Below are positions 53,262 to 61,994 of a DNA stretch of 64,000 nucleotides, one piece after another. The notes under the pieces were generated by a model, which saw nothing but the letters and a program-made list of their open reading frames with translations, was not told where the DNA came from and ran no database searches. Position 1 is the stretch's first letter. Each line of letters begins with the position of its first letter. Both the position numbers and the translations under genes were made by a program. The DNA is from G025836975 sp040391135 (GTDB lineage: Bacteria; Pseudomonadota; Gammaproteobacteria; Burkholderiales; Burkholderiaceae_B): assembly GCA_040391135.1 (NCBI GenBank), contig JBEBYL010000001.1, positions 248,001 through 312,000 on the forward strand, given 5' to 3'.

Positions 53262-54071
53262 ATGAAGAACAACGACGATTCGGCATTGCTGGCTTCCTCT
53301 GCCGTTCAGGCGCAGAATGCGTTTCAGGGCGATCTGTTCGCCCATCTGGCTGCCTTGCCGCAAGACTGGCAGGATGCGTTTTCGGACGAGCGCGAGCAGC
53401 GGATACTGCACGATCTAAACGGATTCCTGGATGAGCGCCTTGCCGCCGGCGTCCAGATATTTCCATTGCGCCCGTTCCGGGCCCTGCTGGAAATCGCTCC
53501 GCAGGATGTGCAGGTGGTCGTTCTGGGGCAAGATCCCTATCACGGACCCAACCAGGCGCAAGGCCTGGCGTTTTCGGTCCCCGATTTTTGCCCCATTCCG
53601 CCCAGCTTGCGGAATATGTTCGCCGAACTGGCCAAGGAATACCCCGATACATTCGTCAAGCAGCGCCACAGCCTTTTGCGCTGGGCCAGGCGCGGCGTGC
53701 TGCTGCTCAATACCTCGCTGACCGTCGAGGCTCATACGCCCGCATCGCACGCCAAGCGGGGTTGGGAAACCATCACTGACGCCATCATCGAATGCGTCCT
53801 GCGCGAGCCGCGCCCCAAGGTGTTTTTATTGTGGGGCGCGCATGCGCAATCGAAAGAAGCTCTGTTGAAGTCGCACCCGCCCGCCGGTCCGGTGCTGGTG
53901 CTGAAGGCCAATCATCCCTCGCCGCTCTCCGCCTTGCGGCCGCCACGGCCGTTCATAGGCTGCGGCCATTTCCGCAAGGCGAACGAGTGGCTGACGGAGC
54001 ACGGCGAAACCGGCGTGGATTGGCTGGAAAACAGCACGCCCGGCGCCGACGGAAAATCATCCCGGGCATAG
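53262..54071 (+). CDS. ung: Uracil-DNA glycosylase, family 1
   Basis: A 269-residue DNA-repair enzyme that removes uracil from DNA. The water-activating motif GQDPYHG is at residues 89-95 with D91 and the DNA-binding motif HPSPLSA near residue 222; the segment FSVPDFCPIPPSLRNMF is also typical. The N terminus is about 40 residues longer than in E. coli Ung, as is common in Bordetella relatives. ATG 53262 is used; GTG 53244 is in frame but less likely. Confidence 0.95.
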   Translation: MKNNDDSALLASSAVQAQNAFQGDLFAHLAALPQDWQDAFSDEREQRILHDLNGFLDERLAAGVQIFPLRPFRALLEIAPQDVQVVVLGQDPYHGPNQAQGLAFSVPDFCPIPPSLRNMFAELAKEYPDTFVKQRHSLLRWARRGVLLLNTSLTVEAHTPASHAKRGWETITDAIIECVLREPRPKVFLLWGAHAQSKEALLKSHPPAGPVLVLKANHPSPLSALRPPRPFIGCGHFRKANEWLTEHGETGVDWLENSTPGADGKSSRA

Positions 54072-54108
54072 CAGGAAAAACACATACCTGTCCGGATAGT
54101 GCTTGCCA

Positions 54109-54151
54109 AATATATGATGGTCGTCATAATATATGACGTTCATCATATATT
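54109..54151. promoter_or_regulatory. Tandem TATGAYG palindromes (probable operator) before the MFS gene
   Basis: Four half-sites alternate in orientation: TATGATG (54113-54119), CGTCATA (54122-54128), TATGACG (54132-54138), CATCATA (54141-54147). They form two 16-bp palindromes whose centres are 19 bases apart, and the whole 43 bases are also symmetric about 54130, except for two mismatches. This is a strongly AT-rich, operator-like block 30 bases before the MFS start at 54181. Confidence 0.75.
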
Positions 54152-54180
54152 GCTGCTCTGCCGCACAAATAGGAATTACC

Positions 54181-55419
54181 ATGCCGTCCTGCACCTCGAC
54201 CACGATTTCCTCGTGCCAGCCCCGTGTATTCCCCAAGGCGGGCCATCGAACCGCGCTATGGCTGCAAACTCTGATCTTGCTTGCCTTCCTGGCGGCTTCC
54301 AGCGCGCCCACGCCGCTGTACAGCGTGTATCGCGAGGCTTGGGGTTTCTCGGCCATCACTCTGACAGTCGTTTTCGGCGTTTATGCGATTGCGCTGCTGT
54401 TGGCCTTGCTGGTACTGGGTTCGATATCGGATCATGTCGGGCGCCGGCCGGTCATTATCGGCGCGCTATTGCTGGAGGCGGTAGCCATGGTGGCGTTCAT
54501 GGCCGCCAGTTCCGTACCGCTGCTGATCCTTGCCCGGCTGATTCAGGGTTTGGCGACCGGGGCCGCCACCAGCGTACTGGCGGCGGGCCTGATGGACCTG
54601 GACCGGCAGCGCAGCCCCTTGATCAACAGCGTGGCTCCCATGATAGGACTGGCTGTCGGCGCCCTGGGCACCAGCATACTGGTGCAGCATGCTCCGGCGC
54701 CCATGCAATTGAGTTTCCTGATCCTGGCGGCCGTCTTTGTCCTGCTGGCCGCAGCCGCTTGCTTCTTGCCCGAAACCGCGGTCAGGCGTCCCGGGGTACT
54801 GGCGGCGATGCTGCCCACCGTCAGCGTGCCGCCACACGCCTGGAAAGTCCTGCTGCTGGTGGCCCCGATCGACGTGGCCGCATGGGCGCTGGGCGGTTTC
54901 TACTTCTCGCTGGGCCCCACGCTTATCGGACAGGTCACAGGAATGCATTCGCCGATTATCGGCGGCATGCTGATCTTTGTCCTGACCAGCACCGCGGCGG
55001 TATCCGTGCTGCTGTTGCGGGCCTGGCCGGCTCAGCGGATGCTCATGTCCGGAACCGCCGCGCTGATAGCGGGTGTGGGGATCACGCTGGGTGCCATAAA
55101 CAGCGGGTCATCGACCCTGTTTTTCATGGGCACGATCGTGGCCGGGTTCGGCTTCGGAGTGGGATTCCTGGGCGCCTTGCGCACGCTGCTGCCCCTGGCG
55201 CAGCCACAGGAACGGGCGGGGCTGATGGCGGCCTACTACATACTGAGCTACCTGGCGTTCTGCCTGCCCGCCATCCTTGCCGGCGTCATGGCCAACGCTT
55301 TCGGGCTGACCGCGGCCAGCAACTACTACGGCGCGGGACTGATGGCGCTTGCCAGCGCGGCCCTGATCGCGGGCAAGCTGTTTCCGGCCGACACGGGCGC
55401 AAGGGCATCGGCCGGCTAA
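54181..55419 (+). CDS. MFS transporter
   Basis: A 412-residue major facilitator protein of about twelve helices. The loop after helix 2 reads GSISDHVGRRPVIIGALLLE, a clear MFS signature, and helix 1 has SSAPTPLYSVYREAWGFS, the type seen in drug- or sugar-efflux MFS proteins of proteobacteria. AGGAA lies five bases before ATG 54181. An upstream in-frame ATG (54133) would place the operator-like palindrome inside the gene and is unlikely. No regulator gene is adjacent; the palindromes suggest control by one located elsewhere. Confidence 0.83.
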   Translation: MPSCTSTTISSCQPRVFPKAGHRTALWLQTLILLAFLAASSAPTPLYSVYREAWGFSAITLTVVFGVYAIALLLALLVLGSISDHVGRRPVIIGALLLEAVAMVAFMAASSVPLLILARLIQGLATGAATSVLAAGLMDLDRQRSPLINSVAPMIGLAVGALGTSILVQHAPAPMQLSFLILAAVFVLLAAAACFLPETAVRRPGVLAAMLPTVSVPPHAWKVLLLVAPIDVAAWALGGFYFSLGPTLIGQVTGMHSPIIGGMLIFVLTSTAAVSVLLLRAWPAQRMLMSGTAALIAGVGITLGAINSGSSTLFFMGTIVAGFGFGVGFLGALRTLLPLAQPQERAGLMAAYYILSYLAFCLPAILAGVMANAFGLTAASNYYGAGLMALASAALIAGKLFPADTGARASAG

Positions 55420-55620
55420 GAGAGCCATCATGCATCCTCGGCCGGACGGGCCTTTAAGGAAACCAAGGAGAGCGTTAAAAACTCATTGACTCCGAATTTT
55501 GCGTCTTATATTATCGGAACCAATCCCGATTAATGAGACAAGCGGGATTGCCAAGGATTAGCCGTCACGGTCAATCCGCTGGCGGATTAATAAAAAACCG
55601 ACGCAGACAAAGGAGACATC

Positions 55621-56598
55621 ATGAGCCGTGTACTACGCGCCCTTACCGCCATCGCAGGCATCCTGACCTTGAGCGCCGGTGTTCCGGCGCTTGCCAGCGC
55701 CCCGAACTATCCCGAAAGGCCCATCAAGATCGTCATTCCCTATTCGGCCGGAGGCGGGACGGATCAGTTCATGCGCATCGTTGCCAAGCGGGCTTCGGAA
55801 ACCTTGGGCCAGCCCATAACCATCATCAACAAGCCGGGGGGAAGCACCGTCATCGGGATGAAAAGCGTGATCTCCGCCGAACCCGATGGGTACACGCTGC
55901 TGGTATCGACCAACACCAGCTACACGCTTATTCCCTATGTCATGAAACCCAAGCCTTATTCGCCGGAGGAGTCGCTGGACTATATCGGCGTGGTGGGCGA
56001 GACGGCCATGGTGATAACCGCCCATTCCTCCATGCCCGATACGCTTGCCCAGGTCATGGCCAACGCTAAAAAAGATCCTGGGGGCTACACCTACGCCACA
56101 TACGGAGTGGGCTCGTCGACGCACCTGGCGGGTGAAATGTTCATGAACGACACCGGCGTCAGCTTTCAGCACATTCCGTACAAGGGCGTCGAAGCGGTTG
56201 CCGCGTTGGCGGGCGGGCAAGTCAATTTGATGGTGGATGGCGTGAATGCGGCCAGCGCCATGATCAAGGCCGGCAAGACGAAGCCCTTGGTGGTCCTGCA
56301 GCACAAGCGCTCGGAGTTCCTGCCGGATACGCCCACCCTGACCGAAGCGGGTTATCCATCGGTCAACGCCAGCACGATCTCGTATGTGATGTCCGCGCCC
56401 AAGGGCACACCCGTTCCCATCATCAACAAGCTTCATGCGGCGTTTTCCGAGGCGCTGCGCGACCCCGATGTCCTGAAACAAATCAGCAGCGTGCAGACTT
56501 CTCCAGCCTATTTGGGACCCGAGGAAGCAAAGCGCTTCGTGGAGCGGCAATCGGCGGCGTTCATCGATCTGGTGAAAAAGAAGGGTATCGCCTTTTAA
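55621..56598 (+). CDS. Bug-family (TctC-like) periplasmic receptor, first gene of the CoA-ligase operon
   Basis: A 325-residue receptor with a signal peptide (about residues 1-26, PALASA). Bug motifs are YPERPIKIVIPYSAGGGTDQFMRIV, INKPGGSTVIGMKSV, EPDGYTLLV and HIPYKGVEAVAALAGGQVNLM. AAAGGAGA precedes ATG 55621. The stop abuts the start of the CoA ligase gene, so uptake and activation are linked. The ligand is presumably the acid that the ligase activates. Confidence 0.93.
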   Translation: MSRVLRALTAIAGILTLSAGVPALASAPNYPERPIKIVIPYSAGGGTDQFMRIVAKRASETLGQPITIINKPGGSTVIGMKSVISAEPDGYTLLVSTNTSYTLIPYVMKPKPYSPEESLDYIGVVGETAMVITAHSSMPDTLAQVMANAKKDPGGYTYATYGVGSSTHLAGEMFMNDTGVSFQHIPYKGVEAVAALAGGQVNLMVDGVNAASAMIKAGKTKPLVVLQHKRSEFLPDTPTLTEAGYPSVNASTISYVMSAPKGTPVPIINKLHAAFSEALRDPDVLKQISSVQTSPAYLGPEEAKRFVERQSAAFIDLVKKKGIAF

Positions 56599-58191
56599 AT
56601 GGATAAAGACATGAAGCTAGTTGATATCTACGCGGCAAACAGTACCTGGTCCGATGTCATCCTGGGCCATGCCTTGAACCTTCCCGACCGCCCGGCCCTG
56701 GCGTTCAAGGACACCTCGATCAACTACGGCCAGTTGAACGCCATGGTCGAGGAGTGCGCGGGGTATTTAAGCCGCATGGGCCTGGGCAAGGGAGACTGCA
56801 TGGCGCTGCTTTCCCCGCCCAGGCAAGAAGCGATGATCACCTTCCTGGCCGCCGCCAGGCTGGGCGCGCTGTGGGTTGGCCTGAATCCGCGCTATCAGGT
56901 GCGCGAACTGAACTATGTCATCCAGCACGCCCGGCCCAAGCTGGTGCTGTCGGTAACCGGCTTCGAGGGCCGCGATTATACGGCCGACCTTCAGGCATCC
57001 CTGCATGGCATGGACGCCGGCACCATCCCGGAAATCATTTTCTACGATGCGGCCGAGCCCACGGCGGACACCTTGTTCGATGCGCTGGCGCGGCATGCCG
57101 AATCGAATGAGCCGCTGGCGGGCGCGGTTCCTTGTCTTGGCAAGGCCATGGACCCCTGCATGCTGGTCTACACTTCGGGCACCACGGGTAAGCCCAAGGG
57201 GGTGCTGCTGCGCCAACGCGACCTGATATTCCGGTCGACGGCGCAGGCCCGCATGTTCAAGACGGCAAACTATCCGGTCGTCATCAATTTCGCACCCATC
57301 AATCATATCGGCGGCATGCATTTTCGCGGGCTCAGCCAGATTCTGGCCGGCGGCACCATTGTCTATCAAGACCGATACCGTACCGCCGATGTCATGGGGC
57401 TGATCGCCAAGCATCGGGTCAACATGCTGATGCTGGGCTCCACCATGCTGCAAATGTTGCTGGCCGAGCCGACTTTCGACATTCAAGTGCTTAAGAAAAT
57501 GGAATGGTTCATTTTTTCGGGCTCGGCCATTCCCATGCCCATCCTTAAGACCATCAGGCAATACTGCCCGAAAACCGGCTCCACCTACGGACTGACCGAA
57601 TCCTGCGGATCGGTCAGCTATATCGACCGGTCCGACTCCATCGAGGACACGGCCTATACCATAGGACGCCCAGTCCCTGACGGCGAGCTGCGCGTCGCCG
57701 ACGAGCGCGGATTGCTGCTTCCCGATGGGGAGCAAGGCGAACTGCAAGTCCGGATGGAGCATTGCATGGCGGGCTACCTGCGCGACGAAGCGGCTACGCA
57801 CGACGCGTTCACGCCGGACGGGTGGTTGAAAACCGGCGACATGGCGGTCCGCCAAGGCAACGGCTACTTCAAGCTGGTGGGCCGGATCAAGGAAATGTAC
57901 AAGTCGGGCGGCTATAACGTGTATCCGCGCGAGGTGGAGCTGGTGCTGGAGCAGCACCCCTCTGTAATGCTGTCGGCGGTCATTGCCGTGGATGACATTC
58001 TGTACCAGCAAGTGGGGCACGCCTATGTAATCATCAAACCCGACACCAATGTGTCGGAAGGCGAACTTGCGGACTGGTGCCGCGAGCGCATGGCGAACTA
58101 TAAAGTGCCCAAGAAAATACACGTCCGATCATCGCTTCCCATGCTGTCCATCGGCAAAGTGGACAAGATCGCTCTTCGTTCCTCATGTTAA
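56599..58191 (+). CDS. AMP-dependent acyl-CoA synthetase/ligase
   Basis: A 530-residue adenylate-forming ligase that joins a carboxylic acid to CoA. The P-loop-like motif LVYTSGTTGKPKGVLL is near residue 192, STYGLTESCG near 335, LKTGD at about 413 and the C-terminal hinge GRIKEMYKSGGYNVYPREVE near 435, with a final K in LSIGKVDK as the catalytic Lys. The style is that of carnitine/crotonobetaine or aryl/medium-chain ligases; the substrate is unknown. ATG 56599 touches the previous stop; ATG 56611 is also possible. It is in the operon 55621-61144. Confidence 0.9.
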   Translation: MDKDMKLVDIYAANSTWSDVILGHALNLPDRPALAFKDTSINYGQLNAMVEECAGYLSRMGLGKGDCMALLSPPRQEAMITFLAAARLGALWVGLNPRYQVRELNYVIQHARPKLVLSVTGFEGRDYTADLQASLHGMDAGTIPEIIFYDAAEPTADTLFDALARHAESNEPLAGAVPCLGKAMDPCMLVYTSGTTGKPKGVLLRQRDLIFRSTAQARMFKTANYPVVINFAPINHIGGMHFRGLSQILAGGTIVYQDRYRTADVMGLIAKHRVNMLMLGSTMLQMLLAEPTFDIQVLKKMEWFIFSGSAIPMPILKTIRQYCPKTGSTYGLTESCGSVSYIDRSDSIEDTAYTIGRPVPDGELRVADERGLLLPDGEQGELQVRMEHCMAGYLRDEAATHDAFTPDGWLKTGDMAVRQGNGYFKLVGRIKEMYKSGGYNVYPREVELVLEQHPSVMLSAVIAVDDILYQQVGHAYVIIKPDTNVSEGELADWCRERMANYKVPKKIHVRSSLPMLSIGKVDKIALRSSC

Positions 58192-58203
58192 TGGCGCTGT
58201 CCT

Positions 58204-58947
58204 ATGTCCAATCCACTCCATCGTTACCATCTCATCCTGCATGCGATCGCTTCAAGCCTGAATGGCCTGTCCCTGCCTGAACTGGCCACGGCGACAGGCC
58301 TGCCTCGCAGCACGGCCCACCGCATGGCGGCATCGTTGCGCGAGATCGAGTACGTCGACCTGGACGCGGCGTCCGGAAACTACGTGCTGGGCAAGGCCAT
58401 TGTGCGGTTGATGCGCCAAAGTCTCGTGCAGGACAAGAAACTGTCGTCCTTCAGGCCCGCGCTCAGCTTCATCGTCAACAACCTGTCGGAGACGGCCTTC
58501 TTTGCGCGCTTTACAGGTTCGGAGGTCGACCTGGTCGAAGCCATAACGCCGGTCGGCAAGGACCGCCTGTACATCTATCCCGGCGTCGGCAGCAGGCCGC
58601 TGGATAAATGCTCTTCCAGCAAGGCCATTCTGGCCTATCTGGATCGCGAAAGCCTGAATGCGGTGCTGCGCCCGGGCAATGCGATCCACGAAGGCTCGTC
58701 CATGGATGCGGTCATACGGGAACTGGAGCAGGTCAACAAGCAGGGATTCGCCGTGTGCGATGGCGAGATCGACGAAGGCGTCTACAGCGTGGCCTGTCCG
58801 GTGTTGCTGGGCAAGGCGGGGCCCCTGTACAGCATAGGAATCGTCGGCCCGGCGGGGCGCATGAAGGAGCGCGGCATGGACGAGATCGTTGATGTGCTCC
58901 ACGCGGGCGCTGATATGGCGATGCAGGCACTGCTCGAAGACGATTGA
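58204..58947 (+). CDS. IclR-family regulator inside the catabolic operon
   Basis: A 247-residue IclR protein. The N-terminal winged helix has LHAIASSLNGLSLPELATATGLPRSTAHRMAASLREIEYV (residues ~10-55), and the effector domain has RLYIYPGVGSRPLDKCSSSKAILAYL and a GFAVCDGEIDEGVYSVACPV stretch with the Cys and Asp of the family. It sits between the ligase and the crotonase gene on the same strand (12 and 34 base gaps), so it is probably co-transcribed with the genes it controls. Confidence 0.9.
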   Translation: MSNPLHRYHLILHAIASSLNGLSLPELATATGLPRSTAHRMAASLREIEYVDLDAASGNYVLGKAIVRLMRQSLVQDKKLSSFRPALSFIVNNLSETAFFARFTGSEVDLVEAITPVGKDRLYIYPGVGSRPLDKCSSSKAILAYLDRESLNAVLRPGNAIHEGSSMDAVIRELEQVNKQGFAVCDGEIDEGVYSVACPVLLGKAGPLYSIGIVGPAGRMKERGMDEIVDVLHAGADMAMQALLEDD

Positions 58948-58981
58948 ACGGCTTCAACGCTTTCATGAAGGTAAGGACTAT

Positions 58982-59746
58982 ATGAACGATATCATTTCAG
59001 TTGAACGGCAAGGCACGGTAGCGACCGTTCGGATAGACCGGGGCGAAAAGCGCAATGCGCTCACCCAGGACATGGTGCTTGCGCTTACGCGGATCGCCAT
59101 GGAATTCCAGGACGACACCCAGACCGCCTGCGTGGTGCTGACCGGCAACGCCACCGAGTTCTCCGCCGGGATCGATCTTGGCGATCCGGCGCGCTGGGAT
59201 TTGAACGACAAGAGCTTCGCGCAGCGCAGGGCCATCGCCCAGCGGGGCGCCAGAATGTGCCGCGCCTGGGAAGAAATGCCCCAACTCACCATTGCCGCCA
59301 CCGAAGGCTTGAATGTGGGCGGAGGCATCGCCTTGACGCTGGCCTGCGACTGGCGCGTGATGGCCGAATCCGCCTTTCTGTATGTTCCCGAAGTGCAGAT
59401 CGGCATTCCGCTGGGGTGGCAGACCATTCCACGCCTGGTCAACCTGGTCGGGCCGTCGCGCGCTAAGCAGATAGTCCTTCTGGGCGAAAAAATGAGCGCC
59501 GCCCAAGCCCGGGAATGGGGCATTGTCGATTTCGTGGTGCCCGACGGCGGCGCTCAGGACTATGCGCACGAGCTGGCCGAACGCATCGCCCGCATGCCCG
59601 ACGTGGCGGTAAGGATGACCAAGCAAAGCATCAACAGCTACGCGAATGCGCTGAACCATTCGTCATCACACATGGATGTGGACCAGGCCATGCTGTGCGG
59701 ACTCAGTTCCGAAGCGGTGGACGGCCGGACGAAATTCAAGAAGTAA
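58982..59746 (+). CDS. Enoyl-CoA hydratase/isomerase family (crotonase fold)
   Basis: A 254-residue crotonase-family enzyme. The oxyanion pieces FSAGIDLGD (near residue 60) and GLNVGGGIALTLACD (near 110) are present. Of the two catalytic Glu residues of hydratases, that at the GGGCE position is replaced (GGGIA), while E137 in VPEVQIGIPLGW is kept. So the reaction may be an isomerisation, hydrolysis or a different hydration. AAGGTAAGGA precedes ATG 58982. It is part of the ligase operon and should act on the CoA ester formed there. Confidence 0.88.
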   Translation: MNDIISVERQGTVATVRIDRGEKRNALTQDMVLALTRIAMEFQDDTQTACVVLTGNATEFSAGIDLGDPARWDLNDKSFAQRRAIAQRGARMCRAWEEMPQLTIAATEGLNVGGGIALTLACDWRVMAESAFLYVPEVQIGIPLGWQTIPRLVNLVGPSRAKQIVLLGEKMSAAQAREWGIVDFVVPDGGAQDYAHELAERIARMPDVAVRMTKQSINSYANALNHSSSHMDVDQAMLCGLSSEAVDGRTKFKK

Positions 59747-59794
59747 CGTTTTTATCGACCAACCTTGTTAATTGAATTAGGAAAAGGTGTTTTT

Positions 59795-60136
59795 ATGTTG
59801 AATTGGGAAGAATATCGCACGCAGCTCATGGGCCAGATCGGAAACATTGCCGAACTGAGTCCCGATACGGTGAAAGGCTACAGCACGCTTTCGGGCGCCG
59901 GCGCCAAGACCAACCGGCTTGACGCCAAGGTGCGCGAGCTTATCGCCATCGCCGTGGCGGTGACCACCCGTTGCGACGGCTGCATCGCTGTGCATTCGAA
60001 AAGGGCGCTTGAAAATGGAGCCACGCGGGAAGAGATCGCCGAGGCATTGGGCGTTGCCGTGTCCCTGAACGCCGGGGCGGCCCTGGTTTATTCGGCCCGC
60101 GTCATGGACGCCATAGGCGCCGGCGACGCTGGCTAG
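59795..60136 (+). CDS. Carboxymuconolactone decarboxylase/AhpD-like protein
   Basis: A 113-residue protein of the AhpD-like fold. The redox motif C60-x2-C63 with H67 (RCDGCIAVHSKRA) shows that it is of the alkylhydroperoxidase-like type, since true decarboxylases lack the CxxC. The segment NRLDAKVRELIAIAVAVT precedes it as usual. It probably removes peroxides or acts as a thiol redox protein for the pathway. AGGAAAAGG precedes ATG 59795. It lies between the crotonase gene and the second Bug gene of the operon. Confidence 0.9.
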   Translation: MLNWEEYRTQLMGQIGNIAELSPDTVKGYSTLSGAGAKTNRLDAKVRELIAIAVAVTTRCDGCIAVHSKRALENGATREEIAEALGVAVSLNAGAALVYSARVMDAIGAGDAG

Positions 60137-60163
60137 ATAAGGCCAAACCCAAAGGAGACGAGA

Positions 60164-61144
60164 ATGTTTCGATCGATTTTTCTTGCTGTAGCGAGTATCT
60201 GTTCTTTAGGGCTGGGGTCATCCGTCCATGCGCAAAGCTGGCCGGAAAAACCGGTGACATTCATCGTCCCCTTTCCCGCGGGCGGGTCCATGGATACCTT
60301 TGCGCGGCCAGTGGCCCGCAAGCTGGGGGAAAGCCTGGGCGTGCCGGTAATTGTTTCCAACCGCGCCGGCGCGGGCGGGGGCGTCGGCTTGTCCTCGCTG
60401 GCCCGCGCAACGCCCGATGGCTACACGATCGGCCTTAGCAGCGTTGGCAACCTGGCTATCAACCCGCATATCTATCCCGACCTCCCTTACGATTCCCTAA
60501 AGGATTTCACTCCCATCGGCCTGGCCGGGAAATTCGTCAACGTACTGGTGGTCAATCCGGGCGTGCCTGCCCACAGCGTAAAGGAACTGGTTACGCTGGC
60601 CAACAAGAAACCGGGCTCCATCACCTATGCCTCGGCAGGCAATGGGTCCACCAATCACATGTCGGGCGAAGTGCTTCGCCAGCTTACTGGCGCTAGCCTG
60701 CTCCATATACCTTATCGCGGTAGCGGCCCTGCGCTGATCGATGTCCTGGGCGGCACGGTCAGCTTTATGTTCGATACCCTTAATACCTCGCTGCCTCACA
60801 TCCAGGCCGGCAAGTTGCGCGCCCTGGCAGTGGCCAGTCCGCAACGCAGCCCATTCGCGCCCGATATTCCCACCATGGACGAGGCGGGCGTAAAAGGCTA
60901 TGCGGGCGCCGGGGAGGACCTGTGGTGGGGCGTAATCGCGCCCGCCCAGATCCCGGACGATGTGAAGCGGAAACTGAATGCCGCCCTGGTCAAGGCGCTG
61001 ACCTCGCCGGATCTCATTCAGCAAGTCAAGGCTCAGTATGTTGAAACGCTTACGTCCACGCCGGAGGAATTCGCCGCGGTCCTGAAGCGGGACCATGCCC
61101 GCTGGGGCGAAATTGTAAAAAAGGCCGATATCAATCTGAAATAG
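60164..61144 (+). CDS. Bug-family (TctC-like) periplasmic receptor, last gene of the CoA-ligase operon
   Basis: A 326-residue receptor with a signal peptide (about residues 1-22, SSVHAQS). Bug motifs are WPEKPVTFIVPFPAGGSMDTFARPVARKL, VSNRAGAGGGVGLSSLA, TPDGYTIGL and HIPYRGSGPALIDVLGG. AAAGGAGA precedes ATG 60164, 27 bases after the AhpD-like gene. It is clearly different from the receptor at 55621, so the operon has two receptors that may bind related acids. Confidence 0.93.
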   Translation: MFRSIFLAVASICSLGLGSSVHAQSWPEKPVTFIVPFPAGGSMDTFARPVARKLGESLGVPVIVSNRAGAGGGVGLSSLARATPDGYTIGLSSVGNLAINPHIYPDLPYDSLKDFTPIGLAGKFVNVLVVNPGVPAHSVKELVTLANKKPGSITYASAGNGSTNHMSGEVLRQLTGASLLHIPYRGSGPALIDVLGGTVSFMFDTLNTSLPHIQAGKLRALAVASPQRSPFAPDIPTMDEAGVKGYAGAGEDLWWGVIAPAQIPDDVKRKLNAALVKALTSPDLIQQVKAQYVETLTSTPEEFAAVLKRDHARWGEIVKKADINLK

Positions 61145-61184
61145 GGGCACGCCCGCAGCGGCAGGGCAAGTACAATACCGTCGC

Positions 61185-61994
61185 ATGAATCCCTCCACTC
61201 TGATCGGTATTGTCGGTAGCGTTCTTCTCCTGGGCGCGGTCTTGGCCTTCTCGGCGGAGGACGCCGCCTTGTTCGTCGATTTTCCCAGCCTGGGCATCGT
61301 CGTGCTGGGTACGCTGGCGGCCACCTTCATCAGCTACCCGTTAAGCGAAGTGCTGCGCATCTTCCGGCTGATCGGCACGGTGCTGCGCAACGAACGCATG
61401 TACACCGAGCAGGACATCGACGACCTTATCGCCATTTCCCGGCTCTGGATGAAGGGCGACATCCGGAAGGTCGAAAGCGCGCTCGAAAACGTGTCCAATC
61501 CCTTCCTGAAGACAGGGGTGCAACTGGTCATCGACATGACGCCGGAACAGGATATCGTCGACCTGCTCCAGTGGCGCATTTCGCGGCTGCGCGCCAAGGA
61601 GCGCGCCGAAGCCCAATTATTTCGCACCATGGCGGGGTTTGCGCCCGCGTTCGGCATGGTGGGAACGCTGGTCGGCCTGGTGAACCTGCTGTTCCTGCTG
61701 GGCGATGGCGACATGACCGCCATTGGCCAGCAGATGGCGCTTGCGCTGATGACGACCTTCTACGGCATCCTGTTCGCCAACCTGCTGCTCAAGCCCGTGG
61801 CGGTCAAGCTTGAGCGGCGCACCGAACAGCGCATGATCGTGATGAACATGATCATGCAGGGCATTTCCATGATGTGCCAGAAGCGCAGCCCCGCCCTGAT
61901 GCGCGAAACACTGAATTCCTTCATGCATCAGCACGAAGACGAGATCAACGACCACGCGGGCCGCCGCGCCCAGGCGCAAGCCAAGTCGTCATGA
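61185..61994 (+). CDS. MotA-type stator protein (MotA/TolQ/ExbB family)
   Basis: A 269-residue inner-membrane protein with four helices (two near the N terminus, two near residues 150-205) and a large cytoplasmic loop. The third helix has APAFGMVGTLVGLVNLLFL and the fourth MALALMTTFYGILFANLLLKP, the MotA/PomA ion-channel motifs; the loop contains the charged ERAEAQLFRTM stretch. With MotB it forms an ion-driven stator. No other flagellar gene is in the window. The stop overlaps motB by four bases. Confidence 0.88.
   Translation: MNPSTLIGIVGSVLLLGAVLAFSAEDAALFVDFPSLGIVVLGTLAATFISYPLSEVLRIFRLIGTVLRNERMYTEQDIDDLIAISRLWMKGDIRKVESALENVSNPFLKTGVQLVIDMTPEQDIVDLLQWRISRLRAKERAEAQLFRTMAGFAPAFGMVGTLVGLVNLLFLLGDGDMTAIGQQMALALMTTFYGILFANLLLKPVAVKLERRTEQRMIVMNMIMQGISMMCQKRSPALMRETLNSFMHQHEDEINDHAGRRAQAQAKSS

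Noticed and set aside
54133..54180. Upstream ATG as start of the MFS protein
   Set aside because: It would put part of the operator-like palindrome in the coding region, and the ATG at 54181 has a better ribosome site and fits the family length.
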